Notes: generated by a model not told the origin, from the letters alone. A stretch of 50,465 bases of DNA from Aeromonas bivalvium (GCF_000819765.1 NZ_CDBT01000030.1:1-50465); one strand, 5' to 3'; counted from the stretch's first letter, positions 16,560 to 27,657 are shown. Numbers and translations are program-made.

Positions 16560-17663
16560 TCAGTCGGTGAGGCAGTCGGGGTCGAATGCGTATTCGCCAT
16601 CGAGCCAGCGCACTATCTCGTCGACGCAGGCTTGATCCCGAAACGGCAGGTAACGGCGTCGCAAGGTGCCGATCTGCTCCGGCGTGAGCTGGGCCAGGCC
16701 AATGTCCTGAAACAGCGGCAGATCGGCTCCAATCATGGCGGCGATCTGGGGGCCGCAGGTGGCATGGAGGGCGTCGTGCAGCGCCTTGTCCGGATCGTAA
16801 CGTTTGCCGAGGCGATAACTCATGGGCAGGGAGGCCAGCGGCAGGGCCGAGAGCGCCGCCTGCTTCATGGGGTTGACGCCGTGGCCCGAGGTGAGTGCCG
16901 CAAGCTCGGCGGGCCGGTTCTCGAAGGCGCGCAGGTGCAGGAGGCTGCTTGCCTTGCTGCCGTCGTTGACCGGGTAGTTGTCCCAGAGGAAGGGCTTGCG
17001 TTGCAGCCAGTCGGCAGCCTGCTCGAGGTGTGCGGCCGGGTATTCGGTGGAGCAGACCCTGGGGCCGGTCCAGAAGATGTCGAAGCGCCGATCCAGTCCC
17101 TGGCCCAGATCCTGGAGGTAGTTGGCCGGCATGGCGCCGAACACCTTCTCCAGCACGGGATCCGTACTGTAGTAGCTGGGGCAGAACAGCAGGCGGCGGG
17201 CGTGGCTGTGGGCCGCGATGTCGTGGGCGATCCGGATCTGCAGGGGGGCGAGCTCGGGGCTGTCGCCCACCATGTCATCGAACAGGACGGCCAGCATGTC
17301 CGGGGCCAGCTCGGCATCGATGACCCTCAGCTTCTCGAGCAGGGCGGGGCGCTGGCGTTCGTAGTCGTGATGGGCGCCCATGGGGCTCAGACCGATGCCA
17401 AAATCCAGGCCATTGGCGCGGCACTGCCCGGCAAACTGGCGCAGGGCGTTCAGCTGATCCTCGGGCCAGGGCAGGGCCCAGTGCTTGCGCAGATAGCCAT
17501 CCTCTTTCGGGGCGTAGAGGTAGAAGCCATAGCCGTGGCGGGGCAGCCACTGGGCGTAGCGAGCGCGGGCGTCCCAGCTCCAGCCCTTGCCAAAGAAGCC
17601 CTCGATGAGACCGAGGTGGGGGTTGGGGGCGCCGATGCCCGCCATCAGGCTGTGCTCAGACAT
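16560..17663 (-). CDS. GH84-type beta-N-acetylglucosaminidase domain protein
   Basis: 367 residues, no signal peptide, so probably cytoplasmic. Family GH84 removes terminal GlcNAc (O-GlcNAcase, bacterial hexosaminidases). Visible hallmarks: LIEGFFGKGWSWDARARYAQW, HGYGFYLYAPKEDGYLRKHW, and LFDDMVGD, where GH84 carries its paired catalytic aspartates; also FLWDNYPVNDGSK. The start at 17663 has GGAG nine bases before it; an in-frame TTG upstream is less likely. It lies between two antiporter genes with gaps of 10 and 25 bp. True substrate unknown. Confidence 0.85.
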   Translation of the reverse strand: MSEHSLMAGIGAPNPHLGLIEGFFGKGWSWDARARYAQWLPRHGYGFYLYAPKEDGYLRKHWALPWPEDQLNALRQFAGQCRANGLDFGIGLSPMGAHHDYERQRPALLEKLRVIDAELAPDMLAVLFDDMVGDSPELAPLQIRIAHDIAAHSHARRLLFCPSYYSTDPVLEKVFGAMPANYLQDLGQGLDRRFDIFWTGPRVCSTEYPAAHLEQAADWLQRKPFLWDNYPVNDGSKASSLLHLRAFENRPAELAALTSGHGVNPMKQAALSALPLASLPMSYRLGKRYDPDKALHDALHATCGPQIAAMIGADLPLFQDIGLAQLTPEQIGTLRRRYLPFRDQACVDEIVRWLDGEYAFDPDCLTD

Positions 17664-17688
17664 AATGTATTGCTCCGTCAAGGGGCGA

Positions 17689-19419
17689 TCAGACCGGGTC
17701 TTCGTCGAGGAAGCGCACGCCTATCTTGCTCGCCTCGTCTTCATCCATCTCGGCCACGGTCCAGATCATGCCCTGCCATGGGTACTGGTCACCCACTACC
17801 AGATTATCGCCCAAGCGCCCCGCAAGGAAGTCGCCCAGGCTCTGCTCCGGCTCGTCCAGCTCGCCAAGATCCAAGCCATAGAGGGGGGCGAGATCGATCA
17901 GGCGGGCCGAGGCATCGAGCAGGAAGTCCCCGAAGAAGCGGGGGCCCAGATCCTGCTCCGGGGCCTGGCTGAACAGCTGGCCGAGGGCGGTGAGGTCGTG
18001 TTCGTGGCCGATGACGCAGAGAATGTCATCGGCCTGCAGGCAGGTACTGCCGGAGGGGTGGAGCAGCTCCTGGCCGCGAAACAGGGCGCAGACCCGGGTG
18101 CCCGCCGGCATCTTGAGATCCCGCAGCGGGGAGCCGATGCACCACTTCTCCGAGCCGAGCCGATAGACGAAGGTCTCCCACTGGCTGTCGAGATCGATCT
18201 CCAGCCCGGCGCGGTTGATGGGGGAGGGGGGGGCCGGCACCTCCACCCGCGCCAGGCGTGAGGCCAGCGGCAGCGAGCTGCCCTGCAGGATCAGGGAGAC
18301 CAGCACCACGAAGAAGGCGACATTGAAATAGAGCTGGGCATTGGGCAGCCCGGCCATCATGGGGAAGACCGCCAGTATGATGGGCACGGCGCCGCGCAAG
18401 CCCACCCAGGAGATGAACCAGCGCTCGCGGGGGGCGAAGTTCTTGAAGGGCAGCAGCCCGATCCAGACCGACAGCGGGCGGGCTATCAGTATCATCCACA
18501 TGGCCAGGGCCAGGCCCGGCAAGGCGATGGGCATGAGGTTGCTCGGGGTGGCGAGCAGGCCCAGCACCAGGAACATGCCTATCTGGCTCAGCCAGGTGAG
18601 GCCGTCCAGCACGGAGAGGGTGGTGCTGCGGCTGCGGATCACCCGGTTGCCCAGCAAGAGGCCGGTCAGGTAGATGGCGAGGATGCCGCTGCCCCCCAGG
18701 GCCGTGGTGAGGGCGAAGATGAGCAGGCCGCCGCTGACGGTGAGCAGGGGGTAGAGTCCGGGCGCCAGACGGGCCGTGTTGATGAGCTTCCACAGCAACC
18801 AGCCGGCCCCCAGCCCAAGGCCCGCCCCCAGGCCGAACTGTTGCAGCAGCTGGAGCAGGAAGGACCAGTCCAGCCCCTGCTGGCCGGTGGCCAGCACCTC
18901 GATCAGGGTGATGGTGAGGAAGACCGCCATGGGATCATTGCTGCCCGATTCTATCTCCAGGGTGGCGCCGACCCGCTCGTTGAGGCTGCGCCCGCCGAGC
19001 AGGGAGAAGACTGCCGCGGCATCGGTGGAGCCGACGATGGCGCCGATCAACATGCCCTGCATCAGGTTGAGGTCAAACAACCAGGCCGCCATCAACCCGG
19101 TCAGGCCCGTGGTGATGGCTACCCCCAGCGTGGCCAGGGAGAGGGCGGGCCAGAGTGCGACCCGAAACGAGGAGACCCGGGTGCGCATGCCACCATCGAG
19201 CAATATGATGGCCAGCGCCAGGTTGCCCACCAGGTAGGCGACCGAGTAATCGGCGAAGTGAATGCCGCCGGGGCCATCTTCCCCCGCCAGCATGCCGACC
19301 GCGAGGAAGATCACCAGAATGGGGATCCCGAGCCGGGACGAGAGTGCGCTTAACAGGACACTGGCTCCCACCAACAGGGCACCGATAAGAAAGAAACTGT
19401 TGATGGTCACTGCATCCAA
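17689..19419 (-). CDS. nhaP2: K+/H+ antiporter NhaP2 (CvrA)
   Basis: 576 residues against 578 in E. coli. Inner-membrane potassium/proton antiporter of the CPA1 group. TTG start at 19419 with AAGGAG seven bases upstream; the following sequence [21 protein letters not shown] is the normal N-terminus. Twelve or more membrane segments with [16 protein letters not shown] and [16 protein letters not shown], then a soluble C-terminus with an RCK_C-like part ([29 protein letters not shown]) and a CorC_HlyC-like end. First gene of the operon with GH84 and the second antiporter. The gap upstream (19420-19597) shows no clear site. Confidence 0.93.
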   Translation of the reverse strand: MDAVTINSFFLIGALLVGASVLLSALSSRLGIPILVIFLAVGMLAGEDGPGGIHFADYSVAYLVGNLALAIILLDGGMRTRVSSFRVALWPALSLATLGVAITTGLTGLMAAWLFDLNLMQGMLIGAIVGSTDAAAVFSLLGGRSLNERVGATLEIESGSNDPMAVFLTITLIEVLATGQQGLDWSFLLQLLQQFGLGAGLGLGAGWLLWKLINTARLAPGLYPLLTVSGGLLIFALTTALGGSGILAIYLTGLLLGNRVIRSRSTTLSVLDGLTWLSQIGMFLVLGLLATPSNLMPIALPGLALAMWMILIARPLSVWIGLLPFKNFAPRERWFISWVGLRGAVPIILAVFPMMAGLPNAQLYFNVAFFVVLVSLILQGSSLPLASRLARVEVPAPPSPINRAGLEIDLDSQWETFVYRLGSEKWCIGSPLRDLKMPAGTRVCALFRGQELLHPSGSTCLQADDILCVIGHEHDLTALGQLFSQAPEQDLGPRFFGDFLLDASARLIDLAPLYGLDLGELDEPEQSLGDFLAGRLGDNLVVGDQYPWQGMIWTVAEMDEDEASKIGVRFLDEDPV

Positions 19420-19597
19420 TGGCGAACTCCTTCTGTCAAAACGCAAATCAGGCACATTATATGCATTTACCCCCTGCTTGTGTGGGCTATTTGTGCATTA
19501 TTTTGCAATTTACGACATCTTGCGTCACGGGCGGCCATCGCTGCCAGCGGGTCATGGCCAGGGGGGAGGAGGGGAAAGAAACCGGCGGCGTCGGATG

Positions 19598-19625
19598 AAA
19601 AAAAGCCCCTTTCGGGGCTTTTTTT
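19598..19625. terminator. Bidirectional terminator of the dapE operon
   Basis: AAAAAAAGCCCC TTTC GGGGCTTTTTTT, with A and T tracts on both sides, directly after the small membrane-protein gene. It can end transcription on either strand. Confidence 0.9.
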
Positions 19626-19626
19626 G

Positions 19627-19776
19627 TCAGTAGTCGTCCTCGTCATCCTTGACTTCGCGGATCTTGTCCTTGTACTTGGGCAGCTCTTTCTCGATCCGTT
19701 TCATGTCCTTGATCGCATTGAGAAATACACCAAGCAGAAACAGGAGTGGCAAACCGATTAACAACCAGAGACTCAT
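19627..19776 (-). CDS. ypfN: Small membrane protein, YpfN/UPF0370-like
   Basis: 49 residues. One N-terminal membrane helix (MSLWLLIGLPLLFLLGVFL) followed by NAIKDMKRIEKELPKYKDK and an acidic end (KDDEDDY). The segment LLGVFLNAIKDMKR matches LVGVLLNVIKDLKR of E. coli YpfN as I remember it, and the gene also follows dapE there. GGAG precedes the ATG, which overlaps the stop of the M15 peptidase gene by ATGA. Function unknown. Confidence 0.8.
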   Translation of the reverse strand: MSLWLLIGLPLLFLLGVFLNAIKDMKRIEKELPKYKDKIREVKDDEDDY

Positions 19777-20495
19777 GGGGTGCTCCTATTGATGTCATGG
19801 ACGCTGTCATGGTCTGTGCGCTGGGGTAAGACGTAGCGGGCCAGTATCTCGTCGAGGTGGGTCAGGATCGTCTGCTTACCTTCAATATCCGCCTGTTGCA
19901 GGCAAAGCGCCAGCGCCCCGGCATCGAGCCGCTGATGTTGTGCCTGGGGGGCAAAGCTCAGGTGCCAGGGTTCGAAGGCGACCTCACTGCCCAGGGTCTG
20001 GCCATCATGCCGGTCATAGGGCAGGAAAAACCCGAAGTCGCCCATATGGGCGTCGAGCCAGCCCGCCAGCTCGGCAAACCAGCCTCCCGCGGCATACTCC
20101 CAGGGCTCCAGGGCCAGCCGGGTACCGGCGGGTAGGCAGTCCGGATCATAGATGTCCAGATCCGTGCCCCAGTGGTGGCGGCTGGTGCCCGGCAGGGCGC
20201 TCCAGCGCAGGATGGCATGGAGCCGATCGACCTCGCTGAGCAACAAGGCATCCAAGGGCTGACCGTCGCCATCTTGCAGCGGCCGCTCGCCGCGCCACTT
20301 GCCATTCCAGATGGCCAGCTGACGCTCGAAGCTGCGCCAGCTGGAGGCGGGCTGCAGATTGTGGCCCGCGGCGGCGGCGGCCAGCTGCATGGCGTGAAAG
20401 GCGTTGGCGGCGGCCGGGGTGAGGCGGTGAGGCCCGGTCCCGAGCACCCTGAGATGCCCCTCATCCTGGCCAAGCAGTTGTGTCTGGGTCAGCAC
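19773..20495 (-). CDS. M15 family D-Ala-D-Ala carboxypeptidase-like metallopeptidase
   Basis: 240 residues. Zinc peptidase of the VanY/DdpX group acting on peptidoglycan stem peptides. Zinc-binding SRHHWGTDLDIYD (SxHxxGxxxD) and EPWHLSF are both visible, with FGFFLPYDRHDG between. GTG start at 20495 preceded by GGGAGGAGACACA; an ATG at 20522 overlapping the dapE stop is the alternative. No obvious signal peptide. Placed between dapE and ypfN, which fits a link between diaminopimelate synthesis and wall turnover. Confidence 0.88.
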   Translation of the reverse strand: MLTQTQLLGQDEGHLRVLGTGPHRLTPAAANAFHAMQLAAAAAGHNLQPASSWRSFERQLAIWNGKWRGERPLQDGDGQPLDALLLSEVDRLHAILRWSALPGTSRHHWGTDLDIYDPDCLPAGTRLALEPWEYAAGGWFAELAGWLDAHMGDFGFFLPYDRHDGQTLGSEVAFEPWHLSFAPQAQHQRLDAGALALCLQQADIEGKQTILTHLDEILARYVLPQRTDHDSVHDINRSTP

Positions 20496-20518
20496 TGTGT
20501 CTCCTCCCGCAGCAGGCT

Positions 20519-21655
<1,137 letters not shown>

Positions 21656-21668
21656 TTAAAAGAAGAGG

Positions 21669-22019
21669 TTAACGGGGGAAGAGGGATTGATACTGGTCTG
21701 CTTTGAAACCCAAGTGCAGCTCGCCGTCCAGATCCAGCAGGGGGCGCTTGATCATGGCGGGGTGCTCCAGCAGCAGGGCGCGGGCTTTGGCGGTGTCGAG
21801 CCCTTGTTTGGCCTCCTCCGGCAGGGCGCGGAAGCTGGTGCCGCGGCTGTTGAGCAGCGCCTCCCAGCCCAGTTGTGCCAGCCAGCCATCCAGTTGGGCC
21901 GGATCCAGGCCATCGGCCCTGTGGTCGTGGAAGCGGTAATCGACGCCGGCGTCGGCGAGCCACTTGCGCGCCTTCTTGATGGTGTCGCAGTTCTTGATGC
22001 CATAGAGGGTGACGGCCAT
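21669..22019 (-). CDS. yffB: ArsC/Spx-family reductase YffB
   Basis: 116 residues. Thioredoxin-fold protein of the ArsC group; function unknown, although E. coli YffB binds glutathione in structures. Features: MAVTLYGIKNCDTIKKARKWL (a single Cys at the thiol position), YRFHDHRADGL, and RPLLDLDGELHLGFKADQY. AAGGA precedes the ATG at 22019. Same gene order as E. coli yffB-dapE. Confidence 0.93.
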   Translation of the reverse strand: MAVTLYGIKNCDTIKKARKWLADAGVDYRFHDHRADGLDPAQLDGWLAQLGWEALLNSRGTSFRALPEEAKQGLDTAKARALLLEHPAMIKRPLLDLDGELHLGFKADQYQSLFPR

Positions 22020-22199
22020 GGGGGGTCCTTGTCTCTTGTCTGCGGGCCTGGGCCCTGAATTCAACGAAGGCCAGATTCTGGCATTGTGGCCGTTGCAAGG
22101 CAACGACCTGGGCCATCTCTTGCTGGCGCCAGGCAGGCCGAGCCCGTGGTGGCTGAAGGGAAGAGCCCCAATGCAGGGCATGCATCATGGGCCATCATG

Positions 22200-22403
22200 C
22201 AATGGCAACAAAACATTTCCTTGGAAAGAGTCTTTGCTCTAGTCTGCTGGCCGTCTCGCGTCCATGTCGGTGCCGGTCATGGCCAGTGCCATCCGCCGCC
22301 CTCTTCGCGTGGTGCCAGGGGCGGCGACGACGCGAGCACGTTTTGACTCTGCCAACCAGAGTGTTGCTTGCTTGTCTGCCCGCCATCATGGCGGGTTTTT
22401 TTT
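22200..22403 (+). ncRNA. Possible small RNA ending in a strong plus-strand terminator
   Basis: CCCGCCATCATGGCGGG followed by eight T (22379-22403) has no plus-strand gene before it. The 450-bp gap (22020-22469) contains no convincing coding sequence, so the terminator suggests a short transcript. The 5' end and promoter are not clear; boundaries are guesses. Confidence 0.3.
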
Positions 22404-22427
22404 GGCAAGGTCACGGGCCAGATAGAC

Positions 22428-22454
22428 GAAACGCGCCATCGAGGCGCGTTTTAT
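22428..22454. terminator. Hairpin after the 104-residue gene
   Basis: AACGCGCC/GGCGCGTT stem with a five-base loop and T tracts on both sides, 15 bp after the stop at 22470. It could serve both strands. Confidence 0.6.
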
Positions 22455-22469
22455 CTTGCGGGAAGGGAG

Positions 22470-22784
22470 TCAGGGAGCGACGGGCCATTGATAATCGAAG
22501 ACCCGTGCCCGCTCCCAGGGGGCTTCCGGCAGGCCGGAGCTGAGCCCGGCGTACTTGCCCACATCGTCCACCACTATGGTGGAGAGCACGGGCAGCTGGT
22601 GCTCGGTGCAGTACATGCGGATGCGTTGCAGCAGGGTGCGCAGCTCATCCTGGCAAGTCTCCAGCCCGGCCATCTTGGCCAGCTTGGAGTAACGAATGGT
22701 TGAGCGTTCCTTTGCCGACGCGACGAGAATATCCCACAGCTTGTAGTCGCAGGTTGTCATGCTTGCGGTGGCCTGGTTTGTCAT
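22470..22784 (-). CDS. Hypothetical protein
   Basis: 104 residues. ATG at 22784 with GGAGAGAGCT upstream. The first half looks like a small helix-turn-helix (DYKLWDILVASAKERSTIRYSKLAKMAGL), followed by LRTLLQRIRMYCTEHQLPVLSTIVVDD. I remember similar small proteins of unknown function with a pattern ITYxELAxxxG ... LPxLxxLVV, so this may be one. No signal peptide. Stands alone between two gaps. Confidence 0.65.
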   Translation of the reverse strand: MTNQATASMTTCDYKLWDILVASAKERSTIRYSKLAKMAGLETCQDELRTLLQRIRMYCTEHQLPVLSTIVVDDVGKYAGLSSGLPEAPWERARVFDYQWPVAP

Positions 22785-22959
22785 AGCTCTCTCCGGTGCG
22801 AAATGGTCGCTGGGTATCGGTGCCGATCTTGGCAGCTTGGTCGTGGCGAGTCTTGATCCAACGCAAAAAGCGGGTCATTAATCTCCCCCTGTCTATCGGC
22901 GGAAATTCTAGAACGTCGACGGTAGTTTAAAAAACTTAATTTTATTTAATTTTCAGTGA

Positions 22960-23138
22960 TTACTGTTGGTTTTTGATGATTTCATGATGTTTGCAGGCAA
23001 TGAGGCAGGCTTGGTGGCGTATGAGCCTCTGGCACCGCGGGCCGGATGGCCGCGCCCATGATGCGGCTGCGGGAAAGGTTCACCCCGGATGCGGCCCGGG
23101 CAGATGGCACGGGAGGCCGATGGCCTCCCGCTTTTTTT
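22960..23138 (+). ncRNA. Possible small RNA upstream of dcuB's end
   Basis: An AT-rich stretch (22920-22980) is followed by about 130 bp ending in GGGAGGCC/GGCCTCCC and seven T on the plus strand (23111-23137). No plus-strand gene lies here. On the minus strand the hairpin lacks a T tract, so it is better read as the end of a plus-strand transcript. The AT-rich part may instead be the promoter of the 104-residue gene. The gap 22785-23157 shows nothing else. Confidence 0.35.
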
Positions 23139-23157
23139 GTGGTCTGGCTTGCCCGTC

Positions 23158-24501
23158 TCAGAGCAGCAGGCTGGTCAGCAGGTAGCCCAGGGTACAGGCG
23201 GTACCCACCCCGATGAGCCCGGGCAGGATGAAGCTGTGGTTGATGATGAACTTGCCAATCCGGGTGGTGCCTGAGCGGTCGAAACCGATGCAGGCCAGAT
23301 CGCTCGGGTAGGTCGGCAGCACGAAGTAGCCGTAGCTCGCCGGCAGGAAGGCGATCAGCAGCTTGGGCTCCACTCCCAGGGCCAGTCCCATGGGGGCGAT
23401 GGCGGTGAGCGCCGCCGCCTGGCTGTTCACCAGCTTGGAGATGAGGAACAGCACCAGGGCATAGGTCCAGGGCTGGGACTGCACCACGTGGGAGAGGCTC
23501 TCCTTGAGGGCATCCATGTGGCTGATGAAGAAGGTGTCGCTCATCCAGGCCACCCCGAACACCGAGAAGATGGCGACCATGCCCGCCTTGAACACGGGGC
23601 CGTTCGAGATCTCGCTCGGCTTGACCTTGCAGCGCATCAGTATGATGGCGCCGGCGATCAGCATCATCATCTGGATCACCAGGTTCATGGAGAGGGGACC
23701 CGTCTTGCCCTTGATCTCGAACACGGGTCGCAGTCCCTCGTTGGCCCCCAGCACCACCACGGCGGCGATGGCGGCGAAGAAGATCCAGGTGGACCAGTAG
23801 GCTTCTTTCGGGAACGCGTGATCGAGCAGGGTCTGGTTGCCGCCATAGATGAAGGCGCGCTGCTCCGGATCCTGCAATCTGGCCTGGAACTCCTCGTCCT
23901 TGTCCAGATCCTTGCCGCGGCGCAGGCTCCACAGGGCCGCCACCAGCACGCCGCACAGGGAGGCCGGGATGGAGATCATCAGGATGTCGAGCAGGCCGTA
24001 GGCCTCGCCTATGCCGTGACCGGCCGCCAGGATGGAGACCAGGGAGACCACGGCCACCGAGACGGGGGAGGAGCAGATCGCCATCTGGGAGGCGACGGAG
24101 GCCACCGCCATGGGCCGCTCCGGACGTATGTTCTTCTGCAGCGCTATGTCACTGATGATGGGGAACATGGTGTAGACCACGTGGCCGGTGCCGCACAGGA
24201 AGGTGAGGGTCCAGGTGGTGAGGGGGGCCAGTATGGTGATGTACTGGGGATGGCGGCGCAGCAGGCGCTCGGCTATCTGCATCATCAGGTTGAGGCCGCC
24301 GGCGGTCTGGAGCACGGAGGCACACCCTATCACCGCCAGTATGGTCAGCATCACCTGCACCGGGGGCTCGCCCGGGGTCAGCCCGAACACGAAGGTCAGC
24401 AGGAACAGACCTATGCCACTGATGAGGCCAAGCCCCATGCCTCCAAATCGGGTCCCCAGCAGCAAGCAGCCGAGCACCACCAAAAATTCCATCAAGATCA
24501 T
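23158..24501 (-). CDS. dcuB: Anaerobic C4-dicarboxylate carrier (DcuA/DcuB family)
   Basis: 447 residues, about twelve membrane segments. Exchanges fumarate and other C4-dicarboxylates for succinate during anaerobic fumarate respiration. Strong family blocks: LCGTGHVVYTMFPIISDIALQKNIRPERPMA, ASQMAICSSPVSVAVVSLVSIL, YPSDLACIGFDRSGTT and NHSFILPGLIGVG. DcuB rather than DcuA is preferred from the sequence around RGKDLDKDEEFQ and from the NarL- and FNR-like sites upstream, but this is not certain. Start at 24501 with GAGG upstream. Confidence 0.88.
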   Translation of the reverse strand: MILMEFLVVLGCLLLGTRFGGMGLGLISGIGLFLLTFVFGLTPGEPPVQVMLTILAVIGCASVLQTAGGLNLMMQIAERLLRRHPQYITILAPLTTWTLTFLCGTGHVVYTMFPIISDIALQKNIRPERPMAVASVASQMAICSSPVSVAVVSLVSILAAGHGIGEAYGLLDILMISIPASLCGVLVAALWSLRRGKDLDKDEEFQARLQDPEQRAFIYGGNQTLLDHAFPKEAYWSTWIFFAAIAAVVVLGANEGLRPVFEIKGKTGPLSMNLVIQMMMLIAGAIILMRCKVKPSEISNGPVFKAGMVAIFSVFGVAWMSDTFFISHMDALKESLSHVVQSQPWTYALVLFLISKLVNSQAAALTAIAPMGLALGVEPKLLIAFLPASYGYFVLPTYPSDLACIGFDRSGTTRIGKFIINHSFILPGLIGVGTACTLGYLLTSLLL

Positions 24502-24601
24502 TCCATTACCTCGTGTGATTGAATCCATGTCCGCACTGGCCCTGGGGCCCGGGAGCATCTGTTGTGGTTATTTGCCCCTAACGGGTCAGTGGGTATTCTT
24601 G

Positions 24602-24617
24602 CACCCCTAAAGGGGTA
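24602..24617 (-). promoter_or_regulatory. NarL/NarP-like 7-2-7 site upstream of dcuB
   Basis: On the minus strand TACCCCT-TT-AGGGGTG, an inverted pair of heptamers fitting TACYYMT except one end base. NarL represses dcuB under nitrate in E. coli; here the role is inferred. Confidence 0.55.
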
Positions 24618-24622
24618 AAAAA

Positions 24623-24636
24623 TTGAGGTGGTTCAA
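24623..24636 (-). promoter_or_regulatory. FNR-like site upstream of dcuB
   Basis: TTGAGGTGGTTCAA, an exact TTGA...TCAA inverted repeat with the correct spacing to the FNR consensus TTGAT-N4-ATCAA. It lies about 120 bp before the start codon and next to the NarL-like site, matching oxygen control of fumarate respiration. The rest of the gap 24502-24755 shows nothing else clear. Confidence 0.65.
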
Positions 24637-24755
24637 TAACGGGCTCTTTTCCGATTTAAGTGCATAAAAACTACGGCTGTGCCTCTGGACAGGGCGGCAG
24701 GGGGAGGCGGGCGAGGGAGTGGCCGAGGAGTGTGCGCAGCAGAGGCGGCAAACGA

Positions 24756-24785
24756 AAAAGCCGACCCAAGGGTCGGCTTTTACAC
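24756..24785 (-). terminator. asnS terminator
   Basis: AAAAGCCGACCC and GGGTCGGCTTTT form a 12-bp stem with a two-base loop, followed on the minus strand by TTCGTTTG. Confidence 0.85.
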
Positions 24786-24805
24786 GGTGCGAGCAGGCTG
24801 TCGCC

Positions 24806-26206
<1,401 letters not shown>

Positions 26207-26387
26207 CGAAATATTGTCTCCAGCTTGTTCTTGCAGCGCTATTTGCAACACTAGGGGTCTGACCCGGGCACAGATGGCCCACCATGGCAGACTAAGCCGT
26301 CAATCTTACCCGCGCAGGTTTGATAAACAAGCAAAAATGTCAGACGCTGGGGGAGCAAGGGCCAATCGACATGAGGGGCGAAGCGGG

Positions 26388-26729
26388 ATGGAGCGACGAC
26401 GCGGACCGGATGGATGGATAGTGCTGCTGCACTGGCTGGCTCTCCTCTGCTGGGCCTGCGTCCTGGTGCTGCTCACCCTCTATCACTACGCCAGGCCCGA
26501 GATAGCCTACGGCTTCCTGCGTTACGGCGGCATCGAGGTGCGCGAGCACTGGGATCCGGCGCTCACCCCCTGGCTGGAGCAGAGCCTGTGGGGCTGCGCC
26601 GCCTTCACCCTGCTGGTACTGGCACTGCAATACCGGCGCAGTCGCCGGGAAGAAGATGGTTATGGCGCCTCCCTGATCCTGCTGCTGCTGATCCTGACCG
26701 CCAGCCTGCTGCTGTTCTACTTCGGCTGA
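26388..26729 (+). CDS. Hypothetical small membrane protein
   Basis: 113 residues. Two to three membrane helices: IVLLHWLALLCWACVLVLLTLYHY at the N-terminus and LWGCAAFTLLVLALQY plus GASLILLLLILTASLLLFYF at the end, with the conserved-looking loop YGFLRYGGIEVREHWDPALTPWLEQ between. Start taken as ATG 26388; ATG at 26338 in the same frame is an alternative, and neither has a strong ribosome binding site. No family recognised. Divergent from asnS. Confidence 0.75.
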   Translation: MERRRGPDGWIVLLHWLALLCWACVLVLLTLYHYARPEIAYGFLRYGGIEVREHWDPALTPWLEQSLWGCAAFTLLVLALQYRRSRREEDGYGASLILLLLILTASLLLFYFG

Positions 26730-26847
26730 TCCGGCCCCTGAAGTGCCTGTCGCGCCGAATCAGCCTTGTGTTGTGCTATGTCGGCTGTCCGGCCTCTGAG
26801 GGTTGCTGCCGTGCTGCGTCGGCCGCTGCGAGCCAGCCCTGGCTCCG

Positions 26848-27657
26848 CTATTTCGGCTGACGCGACTCAGGCTCTTTGCCCCTGCGCTTGCCGAGCTGGC
26901 GCTCCACGCTGTCGAGCATCTGGTTGTAGGCCAGCGCCACCCGGCCTATCTCGTCCCCTTCATCCCCCTCCAGCCGATGGCCGAAGTCGCGTCGGTCGGT
27001 GGCCTCCTCCATGGCGCGGGTCAGCCGGTTGAGGGGACTGACAATCCAGGTGCGGATGACCCAGAGGGTGAGCAGGAGTCCCAGGCCGAAGATGAGGGTG
27101 AGGCTCAGGGCCGAGGTGAGGATGTTCTGCTCGACCCGGGTAAAGAGGGAGTCGAGGGAGTAGTCAAAGCGCACCGCCCCCAGCACGCTGTTCTCCGGCA
27201 CCAGGTGACAGCTGGTGCAGTCTGTGCCGCGAAAGTTGCGCTGGGCCAGCAGGGGACGGGTCACCACCAGTCGGCTGTGCTGACCGTCGTGTACCACCTC
27301 CATGCTGCCCTTGCCCGCCAGCGCCAGCCTGTCGAACTCGTCCCTGGGCTGCTCGTTGTCATAGCCTGGGCCGAACTGGCTGTTCACCGCCTCGCCGCGC
27401 ACGATGCGGGCATCCTCCACATGGGCGTGGTCGAGAAACTTGTTTCTCAGGGTGTCGCGGGCCGCCATCTTGTTGGTCAGCATCAGCATGTTGAGACCGT
27501 CGAAATAGGCCTCGGTCTGTTCGCGGCTCTGCTCCTTGATGAGGGTCAGGATGAGGTCGCGCTCGCGCACCGCCTGATAGGACGCCGAGAACACCAACAC
27601 CATGGAGAAGATGAACAGCAGGAAGAAGTTGAATTTGGCGGCAATGGAGAGGCGCAT
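26848..27657 (-). CDS. Periplasmic heme-c sensor with HAMP domain, no output domain
   Basis: 269 residues. Membrane helix at 8-30, periplasmic region with CTSCH at 147-151 (CxxCH, covalent heme c binding), second membrane helix about 181-203, HAMP domain about 201-253 ending in EIGRVALAYNQMLDSVERQL, then a short charged tail. Sensor plus HAMP usually precede a kinase, cyclase or chemoreceptor domain, but the gene stops here and no such gene follows. The sensor part resembles heme-PAS modules (DUF3365 type), by memory only. It is downstream of bioA on the same strand, separated by a terminator. Confidence 0.8.
   Translation of the reverse strand: MRLSIAAKFNFFLLFIFSMVLVFSASYQAVRERDLILTLIKEQSREQTEAYFDGLNMLMLTNKMAARDTLRNKFLDHAHVEDARIVRGEAVNSQFGPGYDNEQPRDEFDRLALAGKGSMEVVHDGQHSRLVVTRPLLAQRNFRGTDCTSCHLVPENSVLGAVRFDYSLDSLFTRVEQNILTSALSLTLIFGLGLLLTLWVIRTWIVSPLNRLTRAMEEATDRRDFGHRLEGDEGDEIGRVALAYNQMLDSVERQLGKRRGKEPESRQPK

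Noticed and set aside
26721..26860. Degenerate repeats of TTCGGCTGA near the end of the small membrane gene and the HAMP gene
   Set aside because: The copies are short and divergent (26723, 26780 and 26852 regions), so they are not distinguishable from chance in GC-rich DNA.
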